A model generated the notes under the pieces. The model was given only the letters and a program-made list of their open reading frames with translations, had not been told where the DNA came from and did not search any database. Below are positions 23,729-34,734 of a stretch of DNA of 64,000 bases, piece by piece. The first letter of the stretch is position 1, and the number at the start of each line of letters is the position of its first letter. Location of the stretch: contig JBAKBP010007104.1 in assembly GCA_037953745.1 (NCBI GenBank), forward strand, positions 39,157 through 103,156, given 5' to 3'. This DNA comes from Lithodes maja. Its lineage: Eukaryota > Arthropoda > Malacostraca > Decapoda > Lithodidae. The position numbers were made by a program, and so were the translations under genes.

Positions 23729-23890
23729 TGACACAATTTTGGTCTCCATATTTTCCATCTTGATTGCTTTTAGATTGCAGGAAATGCTGTTTTAGACACC
23801 TAAATTCTCAAATTTTTCCGCAGGAGCATGCCCCCGGACCCCCCTAGAGCTCGCGCCTTTGGCGCTCGCCTCTCCATCGTTCGCGCTATT
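23100..23890. repeat. Three diverged copies of a ~160-bp repeat with (TA)n and poly-A spacers
   Basis: Copies start near 23105, 23350 and 23742. Each has TTGATTGCTTTTAGATTGCA, a CATGCCCCC-like stretch and CTCGCGCC. A (TA)n tract lies at 23234-23290, and A-runs at 23310-23337 and 23695-23721. It is non-coding. It sits just inside the hAT right end and was wrongly fused to the BEL frame in the 23800-25995 translation. Confidence 0.7.
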
Positions 23891-23965
23891 ATATAATGAT
23901 AATGAAATAATAAACCATAATGATAACACAATTCATATTTTGTGGATTGACACCCTGACCTAGTA

Positions 23966-25995
23966 GCATCCCTATCCTTCTCACTCAACCCCACCATGAG
24001 AAATGCTTTCTCAATATCACTCACCCAGGCAAATTGATGGCATCCAAAGTGCAGAAACACCTGGGTGAGGTCAGCCACTAGCGATGGACCTGTATGGAGA
24101 CAGTCATTCGGACTGAACGCCTTCTCGTCCATCCTAGCCGAACAGTCAAACACTATCCGTACAGGCGTAGTAACACTATCCTTGGTAATACCATGGTGAG
24201 CTAAGTAGTGAATGGGATGACCAGCTTGATTCCTGTTTTCTACCCTTTCAATAAACCCCCTCTCTATCTGATTCTCCAGAACCTTTGTATACTGTTGACA
24301 GTAGTTGGGATCCTTTATAAACTTACACTGCAAGCCTCTCATTCTGCCCAGGGCTAACTTAAAGTTATCAGGTAATTTATCTATGTTATCTCTCCACGGC
24401 AGTTCCACTATATACTGTCCCTGTGCTTCGGAATACTGTACCGTTTCAGAAAATCTATTTAAGACTTTCTCCCCACCCTTACCAGTCTCATTAGGACTTA
24501 TACCAATATGGTCCAAGTCCCATAGAGCTGTCAGATCCTTTAATTCTGGAGAATTCCTGCCAATATCTTCCTGTATCTCCACTAAAGGGTCTACTGCTAA
24601 CTTAAGAACAGTGACTAACTCTACATGGGTCTCTTCTATATCTGACTGATAAGTGCCACTCAGTGCATAACCATAAATTGTGGGTAACATAACTATACTT
24701 CCTTCCCTGACATAGCCTGAATGTACAAAGTGGTAATAAAAGTCCGCCCCAATCAGTAACCCTATCATATCTCCATCAGTGATACCTGGATCGGCTAAAT
24801 TGTAACCCCGAGCCTTGATAGCATTTACCTCCATCCCTAATCCTCTCCCTGGTTTGTATACTGGTAACTCCTCCACCACAACGGCCCTCAATTTACGCAC
24901 CCTTCTTCTGTGATGATAGGTTAACTCTACTATTTCATACTCAGTACTACCAAGTGAGCCAGTAAATCCCTGGAGCCTTAGCTGTTCCTTACTGACCCTA
25001 ACGTAATCAAGCTGCGATAAAGCAGAGCGCAAGATGAAGGTACGTTGCGAACATTGGTCCAACAAAGCTCTTACTTTACTGGTATGACGGTTTCTGTTGG
25101 TCAAGGGAATCTGAATGGTAGGCAACAACACTGCATCACGGCCCGAAGCCACAGCCATGGTCACTGTTAGTTCAGGGGCCACTGGTTGTCCAGTTTGTTC
25201 AAGGCGTGGCGTTGGACACAAATAATTAAGATGTTTCTGTTGGCAGAATCGGCACGGCCTAATTTTAGGGTTAGTACATCCCTGGCTGCCATGTTCTGAC
25301 GACAGGCACCCGACGCACAATTGCAACTGCCTTGCTCTATTGGCCTTGGTGGGACTGTTCTTGTATTTTGCACACTTTGCCCAAAAATGTCCTGTCTTTA
25401 AACACAACTTACATCCATACTTCTGTATGGTATCGGGTTTCTGATACACTGCATATGCTGCTGTGGCGGTCACCCCAAACTGTTCTAGTGGATTATGTCT
25501 ACTTTCTAGATTGCACACTTCAGTCTTAAACACACGAACATATTCATCCACATCCAGCCAGTTGTCTTTTAATTCACGCTTAATCACTTCAGAGAGTGCA
25601 CTAGGGAGTCTATTATGCAACAGTACTGCACACATTTCACTTACTGTTACATCCATAGAGCGTAATAACTCTAATGCACACTCAAATGACGCGGAAAAAT
25701 CTTTCAGAGCACTGACCTCCTGGCTAGGATGCGGGAGATTACACAGTTTCGCTATGTGAGTTGCTTTGATGCGATCCTTTTGACCATAACTGTTTTTCAG
25801 TATAGTGACCGCTGGTTCATAACTTGCAGCGACCAAACTAAATCCATTAACAATTTGTAGAGCCTCACCACTAAGTTGTCCCTTTAGATACGTAAATTTC
25901 TGAATGCCAGTTAAGTCTGTTTGGGAGTGAACACTACAATCAAAGAGCTCCCAGAAACCCACCCACTGTGTTGGATCCCCATCAAAAACTGGCAA
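23966..25995 (-). pseudogene. BEL/Pao gag C-terminal part, protease and N-terminal RT
   Basis: The frame starts in DUF1759-type gag (FDGDPTQWVGFWELFD, residues 4-19). Three zinc knuckles follow: CKLCLKTGHFWAKC, CVGCLSSEHGSQGC and CRFCQQKHLNYLC (residues 195-260). The DUF1758 aspartic protease is near residue 310, with ALLDQCSQ where the family usually has a D-S-G-S pattern; the Asp is kept but the next two residues are changed. RT begins near residue 560 (VRIVFDCSARM, then VSDIEKAFLMV with the first catalytic Asp). It stops at 23966, where the hAT element enters. A stop and a frame change just upstream of 25995 disconnect it from the gag start. Confidence 0.85.
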
Positions 25996-26183
25996 CTTCA
26001 GGGAGGGTAGCTTAATACCCTCTGTTTCCTACTTGCTGCACTATCATGAGATCTACCAGTAGTGGTTGTCTGTAGAGCACTATCTAACTCAGCTAACTGA
26101 CTGTTTACTTGATTAACGTACTGCATATCTTTCACCATCTCATCCTCTAACTGATCATCTGAATATAAGCTATACAACTCTAT

Positions 26184-26734
26184 TAGGGGAGGTGTGGTGG
26201 AGTGGTCTTGCCACTGGCCTGGTAATCCAAAGGTCCCGGGTTCAAATCCCGATGTATCAATGGGAAGATATTATTGGGATGGAATTTGTGCTGTACCTGG
26301 TAGCAGTGCATTACCACAAGCCCACCGAAACGTCAATAAAATACCCTCATTGTTCCCTGATTGAATAACACTGTATGAATATTCCCATATTCAAAATATG
26401 CTATAGGGGTGCAATGCCTGGTGAGTTATCTGCTCAACAGGTGGCGTTGTGTGTGTGTAAGTGTGAGAGTCCGAGTGTAGTGGGTGAGACAGTGAAGCAC
26501 AGGAACGAGGTGGCTTCAGAGATGGGGTCGTTTCGGGCCATGAGTGAGCACCGTGCCTCATGTGAAGGCAAGATGGCAGGTGCTCGTTGTACTCTACGTG
26601 CTTCACATGTCTCACTCCCTAGACTGGAACAAGACCTCACGGGCTTCACTGTTCATTGTAAAGCGGTGAATGTTAAGGCTCTCAGCCTATGCCCGAGAGG
26701 AAGTAAGTTGGAATATTAAAAAAAAAAAAAAAAT
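26184..26734 (+). mobile_element. tRNA-derived SINE with poly-A tail, in BEL gag
   Basis: The head has a pol III A-box-like TGGTGGAGTGG and a B box GGTTCAAATCC (about 26196-26255). A 3' body and a poly-A run at 26718-26733 follow. Imperfect 15-bp target duplications are GCTATACAACTCTAT (26169-26183) and GCTATACGACTCGAT (26735-26749). The body is longer than most SINEs (about 550 bp) and may include a second sequence. It splits gag of the BEL element. Confidence 0.8.
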
Positions 26735-26905
26735 GCTATACGACTCGATATCAGCTAGGGCCTTTTCTACAGTGATTTTCACACCCCTTACATCATGCAG
26801 TGTAGCAGCATGTTCAATAAATTCAGACAGATTAGAGGTAAGCTTAGTAATCCCTCCCTTCTTGGCGGCCCTGAACCACCGCAATGACTTTATTTTCTCC
26901 TCCAT
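26735..26905 (-). pseudogene. BEL/Pao gag N-terminus
   Basis: It starts MEEKIKSLRWFRAAKKGGITK, a typical beginning of a Pao gag (small basic stretch, then alpha-helical). It runs about 57 codons until the SINE duplication at 26749. Coding sense resumes beyond the SINE at about 26183-26030. There a frameshift and a stop precede the 25995 start. Confidence 0.7.
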
Positions 26906-27966
26906 TCTTAAAAAATTTACGGTAACTAAAGCTTAACCCTCCAGCCCCAGGGACTTTAGCTCGCGACTGTGCTGCGGTACCGGGTGTTTTGACGATCTTT
27001 GGGCTATGTTAACTCATCTGTAATTCAATGAATATGGCATGTAATGTTATGAATAAAAAAGAAAAATGTTCCACAAACCTTCCTCTGTAGAATGCCGTTA
27101 AGTAGAGGTCTCTAGCCCCTCTGGTTGCATAATGGTGAGCGCGGGAAGACGAGTGCTTTTCGGCGGCAAATTCTTCCCGCGTTTGGATGCGTCGCCCCGG
27201 CCACGGCTACCACGCACCTAGCCGCTCGTCGTGCCAAAGTGTTTATCTCCCTTAGACGATTTTAGTGTTTGATATTGAGAATGTGATGTTTATTTGATAT
27301 TTTTATAGTTATTTAGGCCAATTATATAAAGTATGTTTATTAGGGTATCACTGTCACTAATATTGCTCATTTTCACTCGATACCGTACATTTTATTAGTA
27401 CCGTCATCTGGGGTGGCTTCGGACATGTGGACAACTTCGGACATTTTGGATAAAAAGTAAAACAAATAAAAATAGAGAGAAGAGGAGTTTGGTTTTGAAA
27501 AATAGATGTGTAGCATTCAAGAGGAATGTTGTAACTATATGTAGGATGAACTAATAATTTAAATTAATTAATTTAATTTGTGGTAAATATTTGTGAATAT
27601 GTAACAAAGAAAACAAATGTTTTTGTAAGTGTGTCAAACTTCTACTGAGCATAATTAATGGGATGTGAGGAAGACAATTAACCTACACCAGAATGTTCTA
27701 CAATTATCTGCGAGACCATACACACAGTAACTCCTTCCCCAAAGTTCATAATACACATCCTATAGCCCTAACAATTTACTTTTATTGTTTTCCAGATTTA
27801 TTGGGGTGTTTTCGGACATAGTTTGGGGTGATTTCGGACATGAGGTGACATCGGACATTTAATATTAGTTACAAGGACCTTCCAATATGAACAACAATTA
27901 GTACCTAAGTGTATGGTACTCTTACCTAGCCATACATAGCGAGCATCCGTCGAATCATGTCATCAC

Positions 27967-28036
27967 AGGGATCTGCCTTGTATGGGCCGATCGGCTTTTT
28001 GCAGACTCCCATTTTCTTATGTTCTTATGTTCTTAT
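27967..28036 (-). repeat. LINE 3'-end-like repeat fragment (inverted copy)
   Basis: Inverse of the block at 22826: AGGGATCTGCCTTGTATGGG and ending in two TCTTATGT-type units. It lies 150 bp before the HTH exon of the pogo element. Confidence 0.5.
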
Positions 28037-28189
28037 CATCTGTCATCTTCCTCCCGTTTGAGTAACGCCAATTAAAGGATGCTTAAGACTGAGTAAGGTG
28101 TCAGATGTTGACATGATTTGGTGGATGTTTGCTGTGTAAGGTTAGGTAAGAGTATCATATTACATTTCTTTTCATTCACAGGAGTAAAA

Positions 28190-28396
28190 ATGCCACAGAT
28201 ATATAAACCAAAGCCACACAACGAGACAAGGAAATACAACAGTCATGTATGTCAAGACAAATTAAAGAAAGCAAAAGATGATATACAAAAGAAGAACATG
28301 AGTGTACGTGAGGCTGCTAAAAAGTGGAAGTTATGTAAGAGCACCTTACATGACTATATAAAAGGGAAACATAGTAAACCTGCTGGTTATTGTTAA
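28190..28396 (+). pseudogene. Pogo-type transposase N-terminal exon (pipsqueak-like HTH)
   Basis: 68 codons from ATG 28190. A pyrimidine-rich stretch and a CACAG splice-acceptor-like site precede it, so it may be a second exon. The protein has a basic start and then KKNMSVREAAKKWKLCKSTL, the HTH_psq pattern (VREAA followed by KSTL) found at the N-terminus of pogo-like transposases, where it binds the TIR. It stops at 28396. The C-terminal part of such a protein follows at once in another frame, and the DDE catalytic domain is missing. Confidence 0.75.
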
Positions 28397-28639
28397 AGTT
28401 CCGTTTGATGGTAAGAAGAAACATCGACATTATATTGCAGTCATAGTAAAGGTTCTACCAGAAATACATGTTCGTTTCCTAAAGCATGTGAAGGGCACAA
28501 GTAACGTCTTCATTAACCCAGTTATTGATGATTACAGTGACATAGACAAGGGTGGCATAGTACAAATCCTGCCAGAACTAATACTAGACAAGAAGTGCAG
28601 AATGCTGTTCAGTGTAGATGTAAATAAATGGCCAAAATA
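28390..28639 (+). pseudogene. Pogo-like transposase C-terminal fragment
   Basis: An open stretch in the +1 frame relative to the HTH exon: KKKHRHYIAVIVKVLPE, VRFLKHVKGTSNVF, DIDKGGIVQILPE and a terminal KCRMLFSVDVNKW before a stop. It resembles the small C-terminal domain seen after the DDE domain in many invertebrate pogo-like proteins. Its direct junction with the HTH exon points to an internal deletion of about 1 kb of coding sequence. The assignment is by pattern only. Confidence 0.5.
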
Positions 28640-28945
28640 ATAGAGAGAGAGAGAAATAGAGAGGGTTGAAGAGCGAGCAGGGGGAGAGAAAGTGAGAGAG
28701 AGAGGGGTGGGAGAGAAAGCGAGAGAGGGTGGGGCCAAGAGAAGGGTGGGAGAGAAAGCGAGAGAGAGGTGGTAGAGGGCGGGGCCAGGGGAGGGTGGGG
28801 CCGGGAGAAGGGTGGGAGAGGGCGGGGCTAGGAGAAGGGTGGGGCCTGGGGAGGGCGGGGCCAGGAGAAGGGTGGGAGAGAGATCGATATCGAGAGCGAG
28901 AGGTGGTAGAGGGCGGGGCCAAGTGAGAGAGGGGGGATGAATAAG
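28640..28945. repeat. Purine-rich tract (GA/GGGG minisatellite)
   Basis: About 300 bp of almost pure purine on the plus strand, made of GAGAGAGA, GGGTGGGAGAG and GGGCGGGGCC units. It was translated as Pro/Ser-rich frames on the minus strand, which I do not regard as genes. Confidence 0.85.
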
Positions 28946-29379
28946 GAAAGAGGCAATAATGTGATACAAAGTTATATTTTTTGTAAGGTCCTTTTTATTT
29001 CATATTATGATTAGTTTAAGGTATATACCCTGAAAGGGTTAATTAGTATTTCGGACCATTAATTAGCCAAGATGGCATCTAGTCGGCTGTGTGCCATTAG
29101 CATTCCTTTAATATGCAGTCATTAAGATATTATTGCTAAGCTTTAATGATATCAGTATTATTTTTTTAGAAGTTTGGTCACAAGTGTGAAATACGTTTTC
29201 AAGGAGTCATTATGTGTAATTTGAATGAATTAATTGTATTTTTTTTGTATTAGAAAAGTGCCTATACATGCGGTGTACCTGAATGCATTAGTGATAATAA
29301 TATAATTGCTTTGTTATTGAGAATACATAACAATTGATATGAAGGTGCTAAAATGCACAGAAACTTGGAATCTAATGTA

Positions 29380-30560
29380 CAGTCGACGCTCGATTTAACG
29401 GACTAATAGGGGGGAGACCGAGTCCGTTGCTGGAAAAAGTCCGTAGCTGGAAAATTGCCTTCGTATTTCGCCTTTTTTTTTTTTTATTTTTTTTTTATTT
29501 TTTTTTTATTTTTTATTGAGGGACACGTTGTGCTGTACTGTCCCTGAAAACATAATAAAGGTCTTATTTGTCATTGATATGATAAATTTCACATGGAGAA
29601 AAAAAAAAAAAAAAAAAAAAAGGAAGGATATCCCCTCCTCTGTAGGCCTACTCCCTCCCCTCCCCGTCCCGCCTCAACCCCGACCCCGTTACTGTGATAA
29701 TGTTGATAAGCCTTGTGCTACACCCTATTGATAATGCAAAACTATTGAACACACTTAAAAGTGTATGTTATTTGGTCTCTATATAATCTGTGAATCATTT
29801 CCGATATGATAGAATTAAAGACATTTTTTCCACCAACTCATAATCAGCAAAAACGACACAAATGTCAATTAAAAACATGTTATAATATTTCCCCATCATT
29901 TTGTGTATACCGTGGGAACAAAAAAAAACAAAAATCTATCAAACGTAAATCTCCCGTCTGGGAAGCTCGGCGCATAGACGGAGGGGAGGGTTGAAATATT
30001 TCTTTGACTATCTTATTTATTATTTATCTATGTGCTGGAAGGATATTATATTTTTCAATTCCATCACATTAGAAATGATTCAAAGATTACAAAAAGTCCA
30101 AATAAGACATAGTTATGTTAATGTATAAGGGATTTAGGTAGTGCATTAGAGAGATAGATAGATAGAAAGAGAGTGTATATCGAGGGAAAAAAACAAAACA
30201 AAAAATCTATCAAACGTAAATCTACCATCTCTGCTCACACGGAGGGGAGAGTTGAAATATTTTGTTGACTATCTTATTTATTATTTATCTATGTGCTGGA
30301 AGGATATTATATTTTTCAATTCCATCACATTAGAAATGATTCAAAGATTACAAAAAGTCCAAATAAGACATAGTTATGTTAATGTATAAGGGATTTAGGT
30401 AGTGCATTAGAGAGATAAATAGATAGAGCAACGGACTTTGCTCCAATTTTTTTTCGAGCAACGGACTTTGTCCGTTGCTGGGTCCATTGTCCGGCTATGG
30501 ACAGAGTCCGTTAAATCCGAAATCCGTTGTATCGGGGTCCGTTAAATCGAGCGTCGACTG
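29380..30560. mobile_element. Tigger-like MITE, 1,181 bp
   Basis: Perfect TIRs CAGTCGACGCTCGATTTAAC with TA at 29378-29379 and 30561-30562. It contains two direct copies of a ~240-bp segment (29905-30170 and 30185-30425). The interior matches, in inverse orientation, the element at 42519-43810, whose TIRs are different. Confidence 0.85.
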
Positions 30561-31560
30561 TATATGCTCCTCTAAGGGCTACAAATGTAAGCATTTCAGT
30601 TTGTATTTTGTTTTTAAAACTCCGTCTTGTGTCCGAAGTCGCCTCTGCATTGTCCGAAGCCGTCGTTCAATACACACACTCAGATTTAAAGGGGAAAACC
30701 ATTAATGTCCGAAGTCACCTTACCCCAGTCCGAAGTCACCTCATATCGATGATGACTTCGGACACCATTATAAATATTAGTTATAATTAAGCCAAAGGCC
30801 TATAATTTTTCCACTGTACACACGATTATTCTACGTTTCTAAGCTATACATGGATGCAAAAGATTGCATTATTAAGGCTTTACCTATTGAGTTAGGCTTA
30901 AAATTAGGTCAAATAGGTCCGAAGTCACCCCGAATGACGGTAATTGAGGTAGGTTATTGTTATATTAGGCACTGATTATTAGTTATTACAGGTGTTTATT
31001 ATACTTTGGCCATCAAGTATTGTGTCTTGTGTCACTTTCACTTTGATAAATATGCTTTAGAGAGTGTCACTGTCACTGATAATGCTCATTTTCACTCGAT
31101 ACCGTACATTTTATTAGTAATTGAGGTAGGTTATTGTTATATTAGGCACTGATTATTCGTTATCACAGGTGTTTATTATACTTTGGCCATCAAACATTGT
31201 GTCTTGTGTCACTTTCACTTTGATAAATATGCTTTAGAGAGTGTTGTCACTGATAATGCTCATTTTCACTCGATACCGTACATTTTATTAGTAATTGAGG
31301 TAGGTTATTGTTATATTAGGTACTGATTATTCGTTATAACAGGTGTTTATTATACTTTGGCCATCAAATATTGTGTCTTGTGTCACTTTCACTTTGATAA
31401 ATATGCTTTAGAGAGTGTCACTGTCACTGATAATGCTCATTTTCACTCGATACCATACATTTTATTAGTAATTGAGGTAAGTTATTGTTATATTAGGCAC
31501 TGATTATTCGTTAGCACAGGTGTTTATTATACTTTGGCCATCAAATATTAGATCTAGTGT

Positions 31561-31835
31561 CAATTTCACTTAGTTATATGATTTGTAAACGTTTTATATA
31601 CAATTTATTGTCTTTTTTCACTGATGTATATATTTCTATAGGTTCTAATCATATGAATGTCACTTATTATATACATATGTGTCACTTTCACATATTATTA
31701 TGGTGTAATTGTATTTGTATAAATTTTCTCATAATACATGACATTTTGTATAACAATAAATTGGTTTACTTCCACTTTTTGCCTATATATATATACTGTA
31801 CATATTGTCCTTTTCTGTCACTTTCACTATGATTA
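31561..31835. other. piggyBac 3' flank of the transposase, no gene
   Basis: AT-rich DNA following the transposase stop (at the 31836 end), probably 3' UTR. Nothing else is recognised. Confidence 0.5.
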
Positions 31836-34386
31836 TTAGAACTCCTGCTTGGAGTGGTAATCAAAGAAGCACCCTATAGCACAGAGTGCCACCTTGCACT
31901 CCACACACTCCATGGTGGACTTTTTACCTAACCTCGCCCTCAGCCTGCTGTTGTAGCAGACATGGCACCGCTTCTGCTGCGTTCTTCCTGATTCATTCTG
32001 AGGCAGGGAACCAAGCCTGTGCCTATTCATGTAATATGCACACTGCAAGCGGTCAGTAACGGCGGGCCCAGGATGTGCCACTGCCCTCTGTGGCGTACCA
32101 TACTTCTCCAGGAGCTCCGTCAACACCTGCTTTTGGAAAACTCCGCAGGCTATTGAACTGCATGGGTGTGTTCACATTCCGAAGCTTGTATATATTGTAG
32201 GCATTCAGAACTGACATATCCACCATATGCAGAAAGAACTTTTTGTACCATCTGCACAAGGTACGCAGGCAGTCAATGAAGCCTATCTGCATGTCGGACT
32301 TGTCCACCAGCCTCATGTTGATGTTGTAGTCCAGGACAGCATCGGGCTTGGTCACCCTGGCCTGGGTGCGGCGATCCACCTTGCCAGTCTCCACCATTTC
32401 CCCCTTGTGGATGGTGCTCAGGAGGTTGACCTTCCGCTGGTCGTGCCAGTGGATAGCCAGAATGGGCCCCGACTTCTTCCTGAACATATCACCTTTTTTG
32501 GTCTTTGGAGGGAAAGGTGGCATGCCCTTCCTTTTCCCTCGTACTGTGCCTACAGTCCCCGTCTTGCGCTCATGCAGGTACTTTGAGAGAGTGGGGGACG
32601 TGTAGTAATTGTCCGTGTAGAGGACGTGATTTTTGTGAAAGTAGCGGTCCATCATGGCTTGCACCACTGCTCCGCCAAAGCCAATGAGGGGGTCCACAAG
32701 CACGTCCCCTTCCTTCCCGCTGTAGACCAGGAAGTCCAGGACAGTCGCACAGAACAGCAGTCGCACAGCACAAAGAATTTTATGCCAAAGCGATGTCTTT
32801 TTGAGGGGATGTACTGCCGGAAGCTGAGTTTTCCCCGGAACAGCACGAGAGACTCATCAATGACGACCTTGCGGAAGGGCTTGAAGTAGGAGGTGAAGCG
32901 TTCTCGCACCATCTCGTACAACGTCCTAATCTTCCACAACTTGTCTGGGAGGTGGACGTCAAGGTTGGTGACAAGATGGAGCGCTGCGAGGATATCAAGG
33001 TACCGGTCATGAGACATATATTTCCCGAAGGCAGGGGTGGATATGAGATCATTGGTGATCCAATAGTCAGGCAACCTATGCTTCTTGACATGAGGCATTA
33101 GCATGGTGAGTGCCAGGAACACCATGAACTCTTTATGAGTCACTGGGGTCCACTGCCTCATGTGGCCCTTGGTCACCTTGCCCAAAAAGTGGACCTGGAA
33201 TTGGTGCTGCTTATTTGTCTCTTTGACAACATAGCCTACCACCTCCTCATCAAAGAAGGCCTCAATTAGTTTGTGTGGTGGAGCATTGGGGCCTGCAGGA
33301 AAATTGGGGGTAATGCCTGAACCCTCCAGTACCTCATCAAAAGCTGGCACATCAGGGTTGTATCCATCCCCATCAACTACGTCTTGCCACTGAAAAACGT
33401 AGAATGGGTCTTGTCTACGCTGACGAGGAGCTCCAGCTGGTGGCCCAGCACGCCCACGGCCAACTCGGGAGGCGCGCGCCCTAGGGCGGCCAGGGCGGCG
33501 GCCAGGGCGGCCAGGGCGGCGGCCAGGGCGGCGGCCAGCACGACGCCGGGCCAAGCGGATGGGTCGAGGGTCGTCGATGTCCATATAGTCATCGTCAGAG
33601 TGGTCATCTTGCCCTGACGGTGGACCTATGTAATCATGGCCAGAGTCTTCAGAGAGGTGCCCTTCATCATCAGTGGCCCCCACATAATCTGGCGGGGAAC
33701 GAGTGATGCGTGGGCGGCGTGCGGGTGGGCGAGGTGGGGAAGGAGTGTCAGGTGAGGCTGTGTCCCCCCCGAGGTCCTGGGCTCCTTGGCCTGCGACGAG
33801 TGACAGAAAGCAATGCTTCACTGTCACTAGGCCCAGGTATTGGTGATGCAAGCTCAAAGACTTCGTCAGGAACATATGTTGACGGCTGGAGAGGTGGGGA
33901 GGACCGTGGGGACAGTTGCGGGGGCGTATGGCTGGGGCGGGCAGGGGTGAACGCCGCGGGAGCCTCGAACAAAACTCGCTTACTTGTCTTTCCTTTTTTG
34001 GCATATTTGCTGCCTTTCCACTTTTCGGCAGCAGTATGTCTCCTGTCGGGGGACCTAGGAGGCAAATAGGCCGAAAGTGGGGGGTCTTCAACCCTTGGCA
34101 GTGGTGGGGAAGAATGCGGGGCACCCGGGTCATCCGGGTCATCTTGGGTGGCGTGGGTAGATAAGGGTGACAATGGCGGGCGAGAAGAGTCACCACGCTC
34201 ACCCTCACTCACAGCCTCATCCTCACCAAGTATTTTTGCTTGTTCCCTAGCTTCCGCGGCCGCCTTTTCAAGTATTTTCTTCTTATATAAGTGTAGCTTG
34301 AAAGGCGATTTAGCTGGCGAAGGGCTTGGGGTCGTGTCACTCATGCGAAACTTGGAGAGTAATCTTGAACTCTCCCACTCACTCAC
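31836..34386 (-). pseudogene. piggyBac transposase (frameshifted)
   Basis: The coding sense is spread over four frames: 34386-33748, 34208-32652, 32766-32053 and 32126-31836. The N-terminal part is Pro/Ser-rich and acidic, with a run of RRPGRRPG units that may bind DNA. The DDE_Tnp_1_7 core is clear: FMVFLALTMLMPHV, VVIDESLVLFRGKLSFRQY (Asp 1), VLYTDNYYTSPTLSKYL (Asp 2) and MRLVDKSDMQIG (Asp 3). The C-terminal Cys-rich zinc domain has CHVCYNSR and MECVECKVALC. A near-perfect 16-bp duplication around 32740-32775 and a one-base shift near 32130 break the frame. All three catalytic aspartates are still encoded. It would cut at TTAA sites. Confidence 0.85.
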
Positions 34387-34443
34387 TCTCTCAAGTTCAC
34401 CGTCTTAAGGTAAAACAGCTTCCTCAAAAGCTGGTACATCACC

Positions 34444-34734
34444 TTAATCACTCTCATCACTCTCATGTTCTCTCGCAAATCCCAGGAATTGCTCTTCTTT
34501 GTCACTCTCATGGCCATAATCACTCGACTTATAATTACTGGAGTCGTCACTGCCTTCATCATCAACAATATGCTTGGCATCAGCACGCTCATAAAGTCTC
34601 AATGTCATCTCAATACCTCCGGGAGATAACGCATTTAGGCGATGGCGTCGGGGTAAGGCGCGACGAACTAGCACGGGCGTCGTAGGAAGCACGGTATCGG
34701 ACAAAGCTGAATCACTATTTGGCGTACTATCCAT
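34444..34734 (-). CDS. Acidic N-terminal segment upstream of the piggyBac transposase
   Basis: From ATG 34734, a Ser/Asp-rich stretch with DDEGSDDSSNYKSSDYGHES, ending at a stop near 34444. Many piggyBac transposases begin with an acidic region like this, so it may be a first exon or an alternative start. The frame is also open further upstream, into the element's right terminus. I cannot tell whether it is spliced to the next frame. Confidence 0.4.
   Translation of the reverse strand: MDSTPNSDSALSDTVLPTTPVLVRRALPRRHRLNALSPGGIEMTLRLYERADAKHIVDDEGSDDSSNYKSSDYGHESDKEEQFLGFAREHESDESD

Larger units (their letters stand above)
19784..23957. mobile_element. Non-autonomous hAT element, 4.2 kb, in the BEL RT domain
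   Basis: Ends CAGGGTGTCAA and TTGACACCCTG, with an exact 8-bp duplication ACCTAGTA at 19776-19783 and 23958-23965. The CAG start and 8-bp TSD are hAT hallmarks. No hAT transposase frame is present. It contains a tandem duplication, LINE fragments, a TTAA MITE and three copies of a 160-bp repeat. A second copy of its left terminus occurs at 37952-37974. Confidence 0.85.
27401..30940 (+). mobile_element. Pogo-like element, internally deleted, in a piggyBac tandem repeat
   Basis: TIRs CCGTCATCTGGGGTGGCTTC (27401) and, inverted from 30940, CCGTCATTCGGGGTGACTTC; TA at 27399-27400 and 30941-30942. The exact empty site (ATTAG-TA-ATTGAGG) is preserved in three intact tandem units near 31117, 31291 and 31468. 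It contains an N-terminal HTH exon and a C-terminal fragment of a transposase, a purine tract and a Tigger-like MITE. Confidence 0.85.
27330..31560. repeat. Four ~175-bp tandem repeats in the piggyBac left arm
   Basis: The word TTTTATTAGTA recurs at 27390, 31109, 31283 and 31460. After removing the pogo insertion the periods are 177, 174 and 177 bp. Each unit has TTCACTCGATACCGTACATT-like sequence and CTTTGGCCATCAA. It is non-coding. The repeats may be transposase-binding or simply slippage products. Confidence 0.8.

Noticed and set aside
26190..26260. tRNA gene
   Set aside because: A and B boxes are present, but the sequence is the head of a SINE with a poly-A tail and target duplications.
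28532..28969. Pro/Ser-rich minus-strand ORFs
   Set aside because: Products of the purine tract on the opposite strand.
32227..32887. Plus-strand ORFs across the piggyBac transposase
   Set aside because: Antisense shadows of a GC-rich coding region with clear DDE motifs on the minus strand.
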